Of a DNA stretch of 64,000 nucleotides, positions 1 to 11,205 are shown in pieces. Position numbers and translations under genes: made by a program. The stretch is from Hawksworthiomyces lignivorus (Eukaryota > Ascomycota > Sordariomycetes > Ophiostomatales > Ophiostomataceae). Below the pieces are notes generated by a model. It was not told the DNA's origin. It searched no databases and saw only the letters and a list, made by a program, of their open reading frames with translations. Each line of letters begins with the position of its first letter. Position 1 is the stretch's first letter. Location: NCBI GenBank assembly GCA_002917075.1, contig NTMA01000130.1, positions 1-64,000 on the forward strand, given 5' to 3'.

Positions 1-1174
1 GGTTAAAAAAAAAAAAAAAAAAAAAAAAAGAAAATGGAGATCCTCACGCCGGATCCTCCGCTATGGATCAGCATAGCGTAGCTACTCTACTGCACCACGC
101 TATTCTGGAACCTATGCCGTGCGTAGTATTCAATCTTTACAGTAAAAACAAGCTCAGAACTAGAATAGCAAGCCTCGTTCTGAGAAAGCGAACGGAAGCG
201 GAAACTAAACGATTGCTGTTCTCTACAAGGATGCCCTCTTCGTTTAGCGTCGGTATAAGGCATTCTAGCCGGTGCGACACCAACAGATAAAAGAACGGAA
301 CGTGTATCGCAATTGACCATGTTTTAATTATGTCAAGTCACGAATCATGGAAATCGTGAGGGTAATAGATAGGTAATAGGCGACAATATGATACACGATG
401 AGGAGATGGAACGGACGGAAAGGGGAAAGACTGCCGTATGGGGTGTAGTGGCCATTGAAAAGATCTAGGTCATGGGGGGAGATCAGTTAGGTAATTGGTC
501 TGTCAGAAGTTGCCATTGGAGATGATGTTTGGAACAAAGTTTAAACGGAGTGCCTTATTCATCAACCATCGACACAGCGGAGAAAAATTCGTACTCGTAC
601 AAGATAGTGGAACGTGAGCAAGTCAAGAAAAGGGCGCGGAGATGGAAAGGTACCGAACCTTCGCCGATAAGGCAAAAACAAAGGGCAAAATAGAGACGCT
701 ATACTTTAGGGTGTTAGATGATTTGCCCGTCGCCCGTCCAAAGGCTGTTGTATTAAGGTACTAAAGACAAAAGAGAAGAAAGAAAAAAAAAGATAAGGTA
801 CAAGAGATCCCCCGATGTCAAAACTAAGTAAAGGCCCAATTGCTCTTTCTCTTCTCTTTTTCTCTTGTCTCTTTTGTTGATGACCAAATTGGCGTTCTCT
901 TAAGGCTTTTTTTTATTTATATTTCTTTTTCTTGTTGAAAACCTTCAGATTCGATTAAAGCGGTCTTTATTATATGCAACTATAGTTGTGTTAACGGCGG
1001 TTGACCGCTCCCGTTGTCACTGAACTGTCTCTGAAGACGTCCAAGTCCACCTACATAGAGACGCTGCAAGAGCACCTGGAATTGATCGAAAATCCGGGGA
1101 AAACAAAAGGCTGCTGTTAGACCGGCATATACGGCGTTTGATTTACTGTTTGACGCAACATCCACATTCTCATT
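1..1174. other. Intergenic, left edge
   Basis: No gene is supported here. The stretch opens with a run of about 25 A (5-29). The short open frames have neither family resemblance nor the G/C-ending codons of the real genes. The last 300 bases form the probable promoter and 5' UTR of the serine dehydratase gene and contain pyrimidine-rich tracts around 840-880. Confidence 0.6.
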
Positions 1175-2387
1175 ATGGGCTCCCTTCCGCCTGACTCGGC
1201 CGGACCGGCCAAGCCCTGGATCGAGACACCCTGCATCTACTCGGCGGGGCTCTCTAAGACGGCCGGATGGTACGTGTGCTTGTGCCGCTTTTGAGAGCAT
1301 TGGAAGTCTGTGTTAACACCTCGTGCTCAGCAACATCTACCTCAAGCTCGAGTTCCTGCAGCCGTCGGGCTCGTTCAAGTCGCGCGGCGTCGGCAACCTG
1401 ATGGTGTGCGCACTCTCTCGTGCACAGAGCAGCGGCGCCGGCAGCGGCAGCGTGCACTTTTACTGCTCGTCCGGGGGCAACGCCGGGCTGGCGTGCGCGA
1501 CAGCGGCGCGGGACCTGGGCGCGCCGGCCACCATCGTTGTGCCCGTGTCCACCTCGGAGTACATGATAGGTAAGCTGCAGGCGCTGGGCGCGGACGTGCG
1601 CCAGCAAGGCGCCAGCTGGGCGGAGGCCGACAAGTACATGCGCGAGGAGGTGATGGGACAGAAGGCGGCGGACGGCGGCGCCGCCGCCGCGGCGACCGAG
1701 ATCTACGTGCCGCCCTTTGACCACCCGGACATCTGGACGGGCGCGGCAACGCTCGTCAGTGAGGTGCAGGAGCAGCTGCGGACGGCGTGCCCCCCCGGTG
1801 CGGCAGGCCCCGTCCATCCGGACGCCTTTGTGTGCAGCGTGGGCGGCGGCGGCCTCATGTGCGGGCTGATGGAGGGCATCGAGAAGGTGTACGGGCTGGG
1901 TGGCGACGGCGCGGCGCCTCCCACTAAAGTGCTGGCCGTCGAGACCAACGGCGCCGAGAGCCTGGCCGCCAGCGTCGCGGCCGGCCACCTGGTGACGCTC
2001 CCCGCCATCACGTCCATCGCGACGTCGCTGGGCGCCATCCGCGTCGCCGACCAGACGTACGGCTGGCACGCGCGCCACCCGCAGGCCGTCGTGTCGGCCG
2101 TCGTCAGCGACGCCGCCGCCGTCGACGCCATCGTGCGCTTCCTCGACGACACCCGCATTCTAGTAGAGCCCGCCTGCGGCGCGGCGCTGGCGCCGCTCTA
2201 CACGCCGGCCGCGCCCGAGGCCGCGGGCCCGAAGCAGCAGCAGCCCGTCAACGTGCTGCGGCAGCACCTGGGCGCGGGCCTCTCAGACTCCGAGTGGGCC
2301 CAGAAAAACGTCGTCGTCATCGTGTGCGGCGGCTCCAACATCAACCTCGACATGCTTTCTGGCTACCGCAAGCGGTTTGGCGTGTGA
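1175..2387 (+). CDS. L-serine/L-threonine dehydratase, PLP-dependent (catabolic)
   Basis: Two exons, 1175-1269 and 1331-2387, give a 383-residue protein. The intron is 61 bases (GTACGT...CAG) and splits a Cys codon. The enzyme deaminates serine or threonine to pyruvate or 2-oxobutyrate with pyridoxal phosphate. Visible family marks: PWIETP near residue 14, the PLP-lysine motif SGSFKSRG (Lys48), the substrate loop SSGGNAG, the phosphate-binding loop VGGGGL, and a C-terminal CGGSN segment. Length and motif order match fungal Cha1/SDS proteins of fold type II. No C-terminal ACT regulatory domain is seen, which separates it from the biosynthetic threonine deaminase. The start is the first ATG that places the PWIETP segment in frame. 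Exact substrate preference cannot be read from sequence. Confidence 0.92.
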
Positions 2388-2540
2388 TGACCTTCTATGA
2401 GCGCTTTTCAAGAGTTTTACGTTACTTATCATGCTTTTTTTTCCCCTTTTCTTTATGGGTATTCTATTTCATAGAAAAAAAATTATATTACGAATTATAG
2501 AGCAGTTAATACATGAAAATCTATTTCTATTTCCTCTTTG

Positions 2541-3443
2541 CTATGCGGCATCGGTCCTTGAGTAAATCCTCTCTGAATATGCCTCTGGTGGTGGTGCCTC
2601 CAAACTGTTTCGGACAAGCTCAACTTCGCCGAAGTAGTTGACCCCGCCTTTCTGCTGGAAACCAAGACTTTGAAACAGGTTGATACTGGCCGTATTCGTA
2701 GACTGAATCTTAACGACAAGCTGCTTGAGCTGGGGGACTTCGTCGTCTGCCTTGCCTGCTGCCTCGGCCAAAATAGACGCTCGATGCTGCTGCAGGATGT
2801 AGTGTAGAAACGCTGTGACGGCCGCACGACCGAAGCCTTGGCCCCGGTGCTCTAGACGAGCAATCATGACATCGACTTCGCCGCTATACAAGATAGGTTT
2901 TGCGCTCTCGTCGCCTGTTGTCGCCTTGTCTTGAGCCTCCTCATCTTCGTCCTCTTCTTCCCAGGGGTACAAGAAGAAGTTGATGTCGCCGACCATGCGG
3001 TCTGGGGCATCGTCTACCCCAGCCACGATGGCCTTACTCGCATCACCTTGGGTCTCAGCAGCTGATGGCTGACACAGAATAAAAGTCAGCTTGTCCGAGG
3101 CGGCACGCCACGAGACCTGGTTCTCATACTCCTCCTCGAGGGTCAGTCGTTCTGACGCAGTAGCCGTCCGGACAGCCTACGTATTTCAAGTTAGAGACGG
3201 TATGAAGCAGATACGATAAGCGCAAAATAAGCTCAAGCGCAAAATAAGCTCAAGCGAAGGAGATTACCTCATCCTCCATCCATGCATGATACGTTGGGAC
3301 GTGGCGGCTCTCGTACGGTACGAGCAAGACCGCCGACGTCGAGACGGCTGCGACAGTGTATGAGCAAATTATGTGGATTACAAGGGTGCCTGGAAGCTGG
3401 ATTATGAAATTGCTTTCTTACCTGTATTTTCGTTGATCTTCAT
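2541..3443 (-). CDS. NAT9-like GNAT N-acetyltransferase
   Basis: Three exons on the minus strand, 3443-3422, 3347-3268 and 3176-2541, encode 245 residues. The N-terminus begins MKINENT and continues with VLLVPYESRHVPTYHAWM, then TASERLTLEEEYENQ. This is the N-terminal signature of N-acetyltransferase 9-like proteins. The GNAT acetyl-CoA region follows: MVGDINFFL, then GEVDVMIARLEHRGQGFGRAA with the R/Q-x-x-G-x-G/A-type loop, and SINLFQSLGF near the end. An acidic insert (WEEEDEDEE) lies between the beta strands. The first coding exon is only 22 bases; phases join cleanly. The substrate of the fungal proteins is not established by this sequence. Confidence 0.85.
3218..3256. repeat. 17-bp tandem duplication inside an intron
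   Basis: A 17-base unit starting AAGCGCAAAATAAGC occurs twice head to tail (3218-3234, 3235-3251), followed by the first 5 bases of a third copy. It lies in intron 2 of the NAT9-like gene and lengthens that intron to 91 bases. Confidence 0.85.
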
Positions 3444-4202
3444 TACGTATTACTGACACTGTTTGTATGCACTCAGTTCTCTGGATGCAGAGACAAGGCT
3501 TTGTTTGCCAGTTTCAAATTAAATGAGACATTCGAAGCGAAGGCGGTGTGTATGACTGCAATAGCGGAAAGATAAATCAATGTTCTATGCTCAAGAGAAG
3601 AAATTGACAACCTTTTATGTTTCCAAGTCTTTATAAAAACATCAACTGTTGGCATATTCCATCTCACAACTAGGAAGATTCAAAGAAATTTCAAACAGTA
3701 GAACACAGAATTTGTATGCACTCTGCTGCTACTGGCATTATAAAAGCGGATGCTTTAGCTCAAAAAAGTCGATTAGGCGTAAGGCTTAGAGTGTTGCTGC
3801 CTTTTCGGTGATAATTATTTAGCCTCTATTATTTTTGTGATGCAACCCCCCCCCTGAACAATGCGTCATGGCGAAAGCAGAAATAGCTCTACCTTGGATT
3901 CAAATTACGTAGAAGTGAGTTTTGGCATCGCATTAGCCCTCCCGCTACGGAGTCAAGCTCGTAGAAATACGGCAGTTAAAAAGGCACCTCTAACGGCAGC
4001 GCTGCAAAACAGAGCGCTTTGCATTCAAATAATCTTTTGTTTGTCTCGGGGTCTAAATAATGATATTGTAGCTGCGTTTGAATCGTCTATATATACATTT
4101 ATGTGTTTTGTGCATATCATCTTTTGAATTATCGTACAGGGTCGCCTCCCTTTGCATTACGACCATGATCATCAGCGCATTTCATGTGATGTTGAGGATA
4201 CC
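3444..4202. other. Intergenic between NAT9-like (5' side) and MSM1 (3' side)
   Basis: A+T-rich DNA without a supported gene. It should hold the NAT9-like promoter (leftward) and the 3' UTR of the methionyl-tRNA synthetase gene. A C9 run sits near 3846. The small open frames at 3473-3667 and 3861-4127 look random. Confidence 0.55.
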
Positions 4203-6328
4203 TCAGTCCTCTACTGGCAGCGGCGGGAACAGGCCGTCCTCCTTACCTTTGCCGGGCGGCCGCAGGGGCACGCCGTAGTCTGGGTCGGCACCTAGGCGCG
4301 CGTGGGCAAAGGTACGATGCATGCGGCCGACGCCTAGGACGTCGAGCACCTCGGCGGCCTTGGACGGCATGACGGGCTGCATCAGGATGCCGACGACGCG
4401 CAGGGACTCGGCGGCGAGGAAGATGACCTGGTCGAGGCGGCGGCGGACGGCGGCAGCAGCGGCGGCGGCATCCGCGTCAGGATCCGCGGGTGCGGCGGCG
4501 GCGAGCTCGGCGGCGAGCTGCCAGGGGGCGGCGTCCTGCAAGAACTTGTTGGTCTGGTAGACGACGTCCATGGCGGCGCGCAGGGCGGCGCGGGGGTCGA
4601 GGCGGGCCATGTGTTCAGCGGCTAGGGCGGCGACGGCGTCGACGGCGGCGGCCTGGGCGGCAATGTGGGGGTCCTCGTCGGTGTCAGTGGCGGCGGCACC
4701 GGCCTGGGTGCGGCGCACGACGGCCTCGCGGACGCTCCAGCGGGCGGAGCGGGTGACGCGGCCGAGCAGGTTGCCGAGGCCGCCCTGGAGGCCCTTCTTG
4801 TAGCGGTCGGCAATGTGCTCGTTGCCGTAGTCGGCGTCGTGCTCGAGGCCGCCGTCGTGGACGAGGTAGAAGCGCATGGCGTCGACGCCGAAGCGGTCCA
4901 TGGCGTAAAAGGGGTTGACGACGTTGCCGACCGACTTGGACATCTTGCGGCGGCCCAGCGTCCAGTGGGCGTGGCTGAGCACGCGCCGCGGCAGCGGCAG
5001 GTCTAGCGCCAGCAGCAGCGCCGGCCAGTACACCGCGTGGAACCGCACAATGTCCTTGCCCACCACGTGCACGTCGGCCGGCCAGCCGCCGCCCTGCTGG
5101 CGCCGCACCTGCTCGGGCGTGAGGTCCTCGGCCGCGATGGCGGAGGCGACTGCGGCGGCGGCGGCGGCGCCACCGCTGCTGCTGCTGCTGCTGCTTTCGG
5201 CTAGGGTAGCAGCAGTACCGTCGGTACTATTACTCGTATTACTACCACCACTGACGCCACCGTCAGCAGCAGGGGCGGTAGCCGCCAGCTCGGCCAGCTC
5301 GGCCGCCGCCTCCGCCTCCAGCTCACGCTGCTCCTCGGGCGCCCAGCGCGCCGGGTAGCCCGCCTTGGTGATGTAGTTGACGAGGGCGTCGACCCAGACG
5401 TAGATGGTCTGGCTGGCGTCCTCGGGCACGGGGATCGCCCAGGTCAGGCGGCTGGCCGGTCGCGAGATGGACAGGTCCTCGAGCTGGTGGGTGACCCACT
5501 GGACGACCTCGGCCATGCGCGCAGGCGGCGTGACAAAGTCGGGGTTCGCCGCGTAGAAGTCCAGCAGGCGGTCGCGCACGGCCGTCATGCGGAAGTGGTA
5601 GTTGCGCTCCTCGGTCCACTCGACCGTCTTGCCCGTCTCGGTCGACACCATCTCGGCCTTGCCCGTGGCCGGGTTCAGCCGCCGCTCCACCAGCGACGCC
5701 GGGTAGAACGTCTCGTCGCTGACGCAGTACCAGCCCTGGTGCTGCGACTGGTACACGAAGCCGCGGCGCCGCAGCCGCCGCCAGATGGCCCGCACCGCCT
5801 CGGCGTGGTCCGCGTCCGTCGTGCGGATGAAAAAGTCGGCGTCCACGTTGGCCCGCCGGTTCAGGTCCGCAAACACGGCCGACTCCTCGTCGCACAGCTG
5901 CTTCGGCGGCACCCCCGCGCGGTCCGCCGCCTGCTGCACCTTGAGACCGTGCTCGTCCGTGCCCGTGCACAGCAGCGCGCGGCGGCCGAGCAGCGTCTGC
6001 CAGCGCTTCAGCACGTCGGCCAGGACCACCGTGTACAGATGGCCGACATGAGGGTCTAGACACGCCCGTGAGCCGCTGCACCAATTGCCATTGACAGAGA
6101 AAAAAAAAATAGGAGACGGCAGCTGAGACAAGTGAACAAGGATTCTCGCTACGCACCTGCATTGACGTAGAAGATGGGCGCTGTCACGTAATACGGCTTC
6201 GTAAAGGCGACGTCGCTCTGGAAGCGCTGCAGATGGCGGCGGCCAGGCAGTAGTCGTGGCGGAGTCCGGCGCAGGCAGCAGGTCCTCTGCAGGCAGCCAA
6301 GCCCACGGGACGCTGCTAGACGGTCCAT
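4203..6328 (-). CDS. MSM1: Methionyl-tRNA synthetase, mitochondrial
   Basis: Two exons, 6328-6157 and 6055-4203, give 674 residues. The start ATG at 6328 opens an Arg/Leu/Cys-rich, acid-poor leader of about 45 residues that fits a mitochondrial targeting peptide. Then comes PYYVTAPIFYVNADPHVGHLYT, whose class I HIGH-type motif (PHVGH) spans the splice junction. TGTDEHG, the WYC zinc-less connective region, VWVDALVNY and the KMSKS loop (GRRKMSKSVGN) follow in the right order. The intron is 101 bases (GTGCGT...TAG). An Ala/Ser-rich insert of roughly 70 residues with Ser7 sits between the ITKAGYP segment and VVGKDIVRFH (about residues 300-370). It is not expected in orthologues. The enzyme charges mitochondrial tRNA-Met; cytosolic MetRS is larger, so the organellar assignment is favoured. 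Confidence 0.92.
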
Positions 6329-6940
6329 CTAGGAGACAATTGGTGGATGCGAGCTTGATTTCGTCTAGTTGTCGTGAGCATCTGAAGCTCAGTAACCAAA
6401 GGCGCAAAAAAAAAAAAGAAAAAGAAAGCTTCAGCGAAGAGCTCACGCGATGGGATAAGATTAACGTGCGGGAACTTATCGCCGATAACTGTAGCAGCCT
6501 GTGGGGAGAGCTTGGTTGCCTGTGGGCTCGCCGCCTTAGAGGGGCAAGTCCTTTTTTTCTTGACTTGGTCGCCCGCACTGTGAACTATTTAGACCCTTTT
6601 ACATTCAACTCGAAAAGTTGAGAACGGCAACATTCCAAGCTCTTGCAGACTGGTTTTTGGCGGTTCTGTCTTCAGTTACTTATATACGACATCTATATAC
6701 ACTCACTTCTCAAAGACAACTGTATAAGCTGCGGAGAGTCGACGAGCTCTTCTTGCGCTCTATTCTACCGCTGGAGGACAAGAGGCGCATCTTCCCTCCC
6801 ATCTCTTGGAAGAACAGCAAGCTGTCCGCACTCAAGACCGTTTGGACGCCCTGCTAAGAGGGTGTTTCTCGAGTTTTATCTGGGGCAGTTCTCCCACATA
6901 ATATAACTAGTCACCGCTTCCCCGAATATACCCTTTTGCA
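6329..6940. promoter_or_regulatory. Divergent promoter region, MSM1 / MTR2-like
   Basis: These 612 bases separate two head-to-head genes and carry no open frame of note. A paired GATA-type arrangement, TTATC at 6476 and GATAA at 6484, forms a small palindrome. An A12 run lies near 6407. Assignment as a shared promoter rests on gene orientation only. Confidence 0.5.
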
Positions 6941-7662
6941 ATGGCCGCTGCCACCGCCGAGGAGCTCGAAGTCAAGTCATCGACAGACAGTACGTACCCC
7001 CAACCCCCCTTTGGCTTCTTTGCACGCTTTTTCTTCTAACAGAACTTGCTATAGGCGCCCAGGGCTTCATCGATTGGTTCTACACCTCCGTCAGCGACCG
7101 CAAGCCCCTGGCCAACTTCTACGTCAACAGCAGCGCCAAGTACGCCGTAGCGGGCGCGGCTGCCGACATCTCCATCAACGGCCGCGTGTGCCCGCAGCCT
7201 TCTGACTTTGCGGCATTGCTCGAGAAGCAGGCAGGAGGAGGTGGCAGCACCAAAAATGGCGCAGCAAACGGCGCTTCGGCGGCGGCGTCGTCGTCTGGCG
7301 CCTCGAACAACGCCCTCCGCGTGCGCTACGACGTCGACGGCTTCGACGTGCACGTGGTCAACCCGCAGTTCCGGCTGGGCTGCCCGGAGCAGCTGCTGCA
7401 ACAGCTCGCGAACCCGGCCGGCGGCGGAATCAGCAACAGCAGCAGCGCGCGGCAGCAGCAGGAGCTGCGCCAGCGCATGGTGTCGCTGCTGGTGCAGGTG
7501 ACGGGCCACGTGCAGTACGGCGGCGGCAAGGACGCGCCGCGCGGCGCCTTCACCGAGGTGTTCGTGCTGGTGCCCAACTGGGACGTTCTGGCGGCCGGTG
7601 CCAAGGCGCCGCGCGGCCTGCAGCGGTTCCTGATCCTGAGCCAGAACTTCCGGGCGCTGTGA
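6941..7662 (+). CDS. Mtr2-like NTF2-fold mRNA export subunit
   Basis: Two exons, 6941-6989 and 7055-7662, encode 218 residues. The intron is 65 bases (GTACGT...TAG) and splits a Ser codon. The fold is recognisable from FIDWFYTSVSDRKPLANFYV (helix 1, NTF2-like), DISINGRVC, then VDGFDVHVVNPQF, VTGHVQYGG and FTEVFVLVPNWD. It ends with RFLILSQNFRAL, typical of fungal Mtr2/NXT proteins. Mtr2 heterodimerises with Mex67 to carry mRNPs through nuclear pores. A Gly/Ser/Ala-rich linker (about residues 95-125) breaks the domain, a position where fungal Mtr2 proteins often have a long loop. The stop at 7660-7662 follows the conserved end. Confidence in the family is good; NXT-type versus Mtr2-type is a naming matter. 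Confidence 0.85.
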
Positions 7663-8150
7663 GGCCTCGGAAGTGGTCCAGCTGCTCTGGAATTTTTTTT
7701 TTTGTGTGCCAGCCTGGCGACACGCGCTCCTTCTTTGCGAATTCGTCAAAATTAACAACTAAGATCCGTGAGAGGTCTAACGCTGTGCGATAAAGGGAAC
7801 CTCCTCGCGTCTTCTGTTTGAATGAACAACTTTTTTTTGCTTTTTATGTTACTTTGCTATGCAGGAGTACGGATTGGATTTATGGAATGGGGATACAGCA
7901 GGATGGAGCAAAAACTACACAGAGACTGGGAGCAAAGGGCAAACAGAAATGGAGTAGTTTGAATAGGGAAAAAGAAAGACCATGTCTTTTCTATCACCGC
8001 GAACTTTTCACCCCCTTGTATCCCGAAACATGTAAAAATAGAATGCCAAACATGAAATGCAGAGCTTTCCACCAGGGTCTGCGGTCGCGCGTCTTTTCCA
8101 TTCTGTGAAATATAAAATCATTTTTCTTATTTTCTTTCATATTGGTGTCC
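7663..8150. other. Convergent 3' intergenic region
   Basis: Lies between the 3' ends of the Mtr2-like and prenyltransferase genes. It is A+T-rich with short T runs and presumably carries both polyadenylation regions. No gene is seen. Confidence 0.55.
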
Positions 8151-10250
8151 CTACGCCGCTGCGGCCAGCATCTGCCGCCGGTACTGCCAGTAGCCGGCGC
8201 GGATGGGATCCCACTTCTCGGCCAAGCGGCGCAGGTAGCGGTCGGCTCGCTGGGCGTCTCCCTTTTCCTGGGCGACGGCGGCGAGCACGTCGAGGGCGTG
8301 CGTGCTCTTGACCGTCTCGACAGCTGCTTCGCCTCCCTCGCCCTCGCCCTCGGCGCCGTCCACGTTCTGGACGAACTGCGCGGCAAACGCCTCGACAGAC
8401 GCCAGCGGGCGGCCGCCCTTTGTCAGGACGCCGCGCAGGTAGTTCCAGGGGCTCTCGTTCTGGGGCGCGCGCACGATCTGCATCTGGGCATAGGCGACCT
8501 CGCGGTCGACGACGGCCGCGGGTACGGCCGGGTCGTGCGCGATGTTGAGCGCGGCCATGGCGTTCTCGAGGCCGGTGTGGCCCGGGGCCGGCTGCGGGGC
8601 GGCGGCGGCGGCGGCGGCGGCGGCTTCCTTGGTCGCGTCGGCGGTGCTGGAGTGGTGCGGGTCCGAGAAGACGAGGAAGAAGCGGTGGGCCCAGGCGGAG
8701 TTGTTGCGGACGTCCTGTCGCAAGAAGGCCTCGGTGGCGCGCAGCTCCTCCTCGCTAAAGTAGCCGAGGCGGCGCACCAGGTAGTGGCGGTAGGACCAGA
8801 CGTGGTAGTTCTTGGTGTCCTCGGCCAGGATGGTGGTCATAAAGGCGACCTCGCTGCGTGCAAAGGCGCCGACGGCGACCGGGTGCGCGGCGATCTGCGG
8901 GTAGTAGAACTCGGCCAGCAGGTAGCGGTGGTGCCAGATCTGGTAGTTCTTGAGGTTCTGCAGCGCCACGCTGTCCAGCCAGGCGATCTCATCTGGCACC
9001 GACAGCCGCAGCGCGCGGATGATGGAGAAGCGGTACAGCCACACGGTGTAGTGCGCCGGGTTGAGCGAGATGACGTGCTCCGTCAGCCGCAGGCACCGCG
9101 GCGAGTATTCGGGCTTGGCCATGACCGCCCGTAGGTACGCGATAGCTGGGCCGCGGCAGTCAGCAGGGACGGCCGCACAAGAACAGGATGACAGCAGACA
9201 CGCCAAGACAGGCGAGGGGGGAGGAGGAGGAGGGGGAGAGGCACACACCTTCGAGATACGCCTCGGGGTAGGCGATGGCCGCCAGGGCGCCCTCGGGCTC
9301 GTCCAGCACGATGGGCTCCACGTCGTCCCAGGCCGGGTCCTGGGCGTAGGACCCGCCGGTGTGCTGCCCGTACAGCTCCATGCGCAGCTTGGCGATGTCG
9401 GCGCGGCGCTGCTTTTCTTCTTGGAGAACTTCGGAGGGGGTGTCGGCTGTGCTGCCGGCTAGGCTTGCGCCGCGCTTTGCCTCAAAGGCGCAGTGTGCTA
9501 CCTCGAGGGCGGTCAGGCGCAGGCGGCGGACGGTGCGGGCGCGGAAGTCCTCGAGGGTGTAGTCGCCCACGTCGCGGCCGGCTCGGTCACGGCCCCAGAC
9601 GGATGGTGGTGGTGACGGTGCTGCTCCTGCTGCTGCTGGCGCAGGTACTGGCGGCGCTGGCGGGGCTGGTGCTCGGGGCTTCTTCAGTGCGCGGAGGGGC
9701 AGGCTGGACTCGTTGACGTGGCGCCAGAGCTCCTTCTGGCCCTTGTTAGAGAGGAGGTGCCGGCCGACGGTGTTGCTGCTGCCCTTGGACTGGGAAGAAG
9801 ATGATGCGGAGCCGCCGCCGAGGTACTGCGTGCTGGTCCAGGCGGCGCGCTCGGCTGGGGAGAGCGCGCTGAGGCCGGCCTTGTCGATGGTCTGGGCGAA
9901 CGGCCGACCCTGGTCGTATCGCTGCTGGCTGCGCTCGTGGACGGTGCTCGGTGGTTTTGGTGGTGCGGCAGGCTGTGAGGCTGCGGCTGCTGAAGGTGCT
10001 GTGGGAGAGCAGGCAGTCAGATGAATGTGCAGAGTGAAGGGAGGGGAGGGGAAAAGTGTGTGACGGAATGGAGAGGTAGAGAGAAAGAGAGACGAAGGTA
10101 GAAAGGGAGAAAGTTAGACAGAGGTAGGAAAAGAGAGGGAGGGGAAGCAGAGGAAGAAGTAGAATATGATATAGAGAGCTGTGAAATCTCTATGTTCGAC
10201 GTACCGCTAGTTTCCTTGGCCTTGTGTGCGGCCTTGCCCTTCGGTGGCAT
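8151..10250 (-). CDS. RAM2: Protein farnesyltransferase/geranylgeranyltransferase type I alpha subunit, with long N-terminal extension
   Basis: Modelled as three exons, 10250-10205, 9998-9249 and 9145-8151 (596 residues). The catalytic part is clear: DPAWDDVEP..., then five PFTA-type repeats with W/Y-x-x-R cores: NPAHYTVWLYR, LKNYQIWHHR, TKNYHVWSYR, VRNNSAWAHR and NESPWNYLR. This subunit pairs with a beta subunit to prenylate CAAX proteins. The first ~230 residues (MPPKGKAAHKAK, then Pro/Ala-rich and Arg-rich stretches) have no counterpart in usual family members of about 330-380 residues. However, the frame is continuous and the 206-base first intron joins in phase. An internal ATG at 9381 would give a normal-sized 375-residue enzyme. 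The family assignment is firm; the start is uncertain. A poly-Ala run lies between repeats 4 and 5. Confidence 0.82.
9999..10204 (-). other. Long pyrimidine-rich intron of the RAM2 model
   Basis: At 206 bases this is about three times the usual intron here. On the coding strand it is almost pure C/T for some 130 bases, between a GTACGT donor and a CCCACAG acceptor. If the short 375-residue RAM2 is the real product, this segment would instead be upstream of that start. Confidence 0.6.
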
Positions 10251-11205
10251 CGTCTGCCCGGCTTTGTGCCTGTTTTCGGTTGTCGTAGATGTTGGGAGTT
10301 GTGAACTATTCCGGGGAAGAAGAAATTCGAAGCATTTGGCGGGGTTTAGAAGCAACTCGCAAGACAAAAAGACGCCGCAGGGCTTGGCTTGGCTCGGCTG
10401 CAGAAAAAAGATCAGAGCCGCTCGTCAGAGCCCCACTAAAAGACAGAATCTACAGGGCGCAAGGCGGCTGTTAGGGCGATGATACGACGATATTAGGGCG
10501 TTTGAGCAGCAGCCAGAGACAGTTTTCTTGTTGGCAGTGTCGAGTTGCTGAAAGCGGCAGTGAATTATACCAGCAGGAAGGTCCACGATACGATGCACCT
10601 CAGACGGGTGGATGAATGCGAGAGGAAGCAATTGTCATTGAGTGAGCACAATGCTAAATGAACATAAGGGGGCTTACACCAATGCAGCCTGGATGTTTTG
10701 TTTTTTGTTTTCATTATTACTTTAGGTTTTACTAGATTAAAGTTACCGCTATGATTCGCGTGTTGGTTACCGCAAGGTGAGGCTTCTAAAAGGGTTCTTG
10801 ATGAGAAGATTATTTACAACATTACCAACCACAACAGCCGCAGCGCGACTATAGTCGACAATGAACAGTTCCATGGCCCTCCTGTGGGCCTCCGTGACAC
10901 CTCGATTTGTTTGTTCCCTTGCCTTCCTCCCTTTTTGACCCAACAAAGAAAACGCCGCAAGAGTGCACACACATGACAAAGAAAAGGACGAGGAGGCAGA
11001 AGTAGGAGAGACTAGAAAGGAAAGTCAAGAGAAAAGAGAGACTGATAGGAAAGGAGAGAGGGGGAGAGGGAAGGATAGAGACAGAGAGAGACACTAGAAA
11101 AGAGAAGCATGGGAAGCACAGTGAAGGTGTGGCAGACAGCGTTCGCCAGACGAGCATCTTTGCCTCTCCCTCTCCCTCTCCCTCTCCATCTCCCCTCTGA
11201 GCCGC
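10251..11205. other. Intergenic between RAM2 promoter and ERG12 3' end
   Basis: Both flanking genes run leftward. The right half (10980-11100) is a strongly purine-rich plus strand, i.e. a C/T tract on the coding strand. No supported gene. Confidence 0.55.

Noticed and set aside
8142..9134. 330-codon plus-strand open frame
   Set aside because: Antisense of the PFTA repeats of RAM2.
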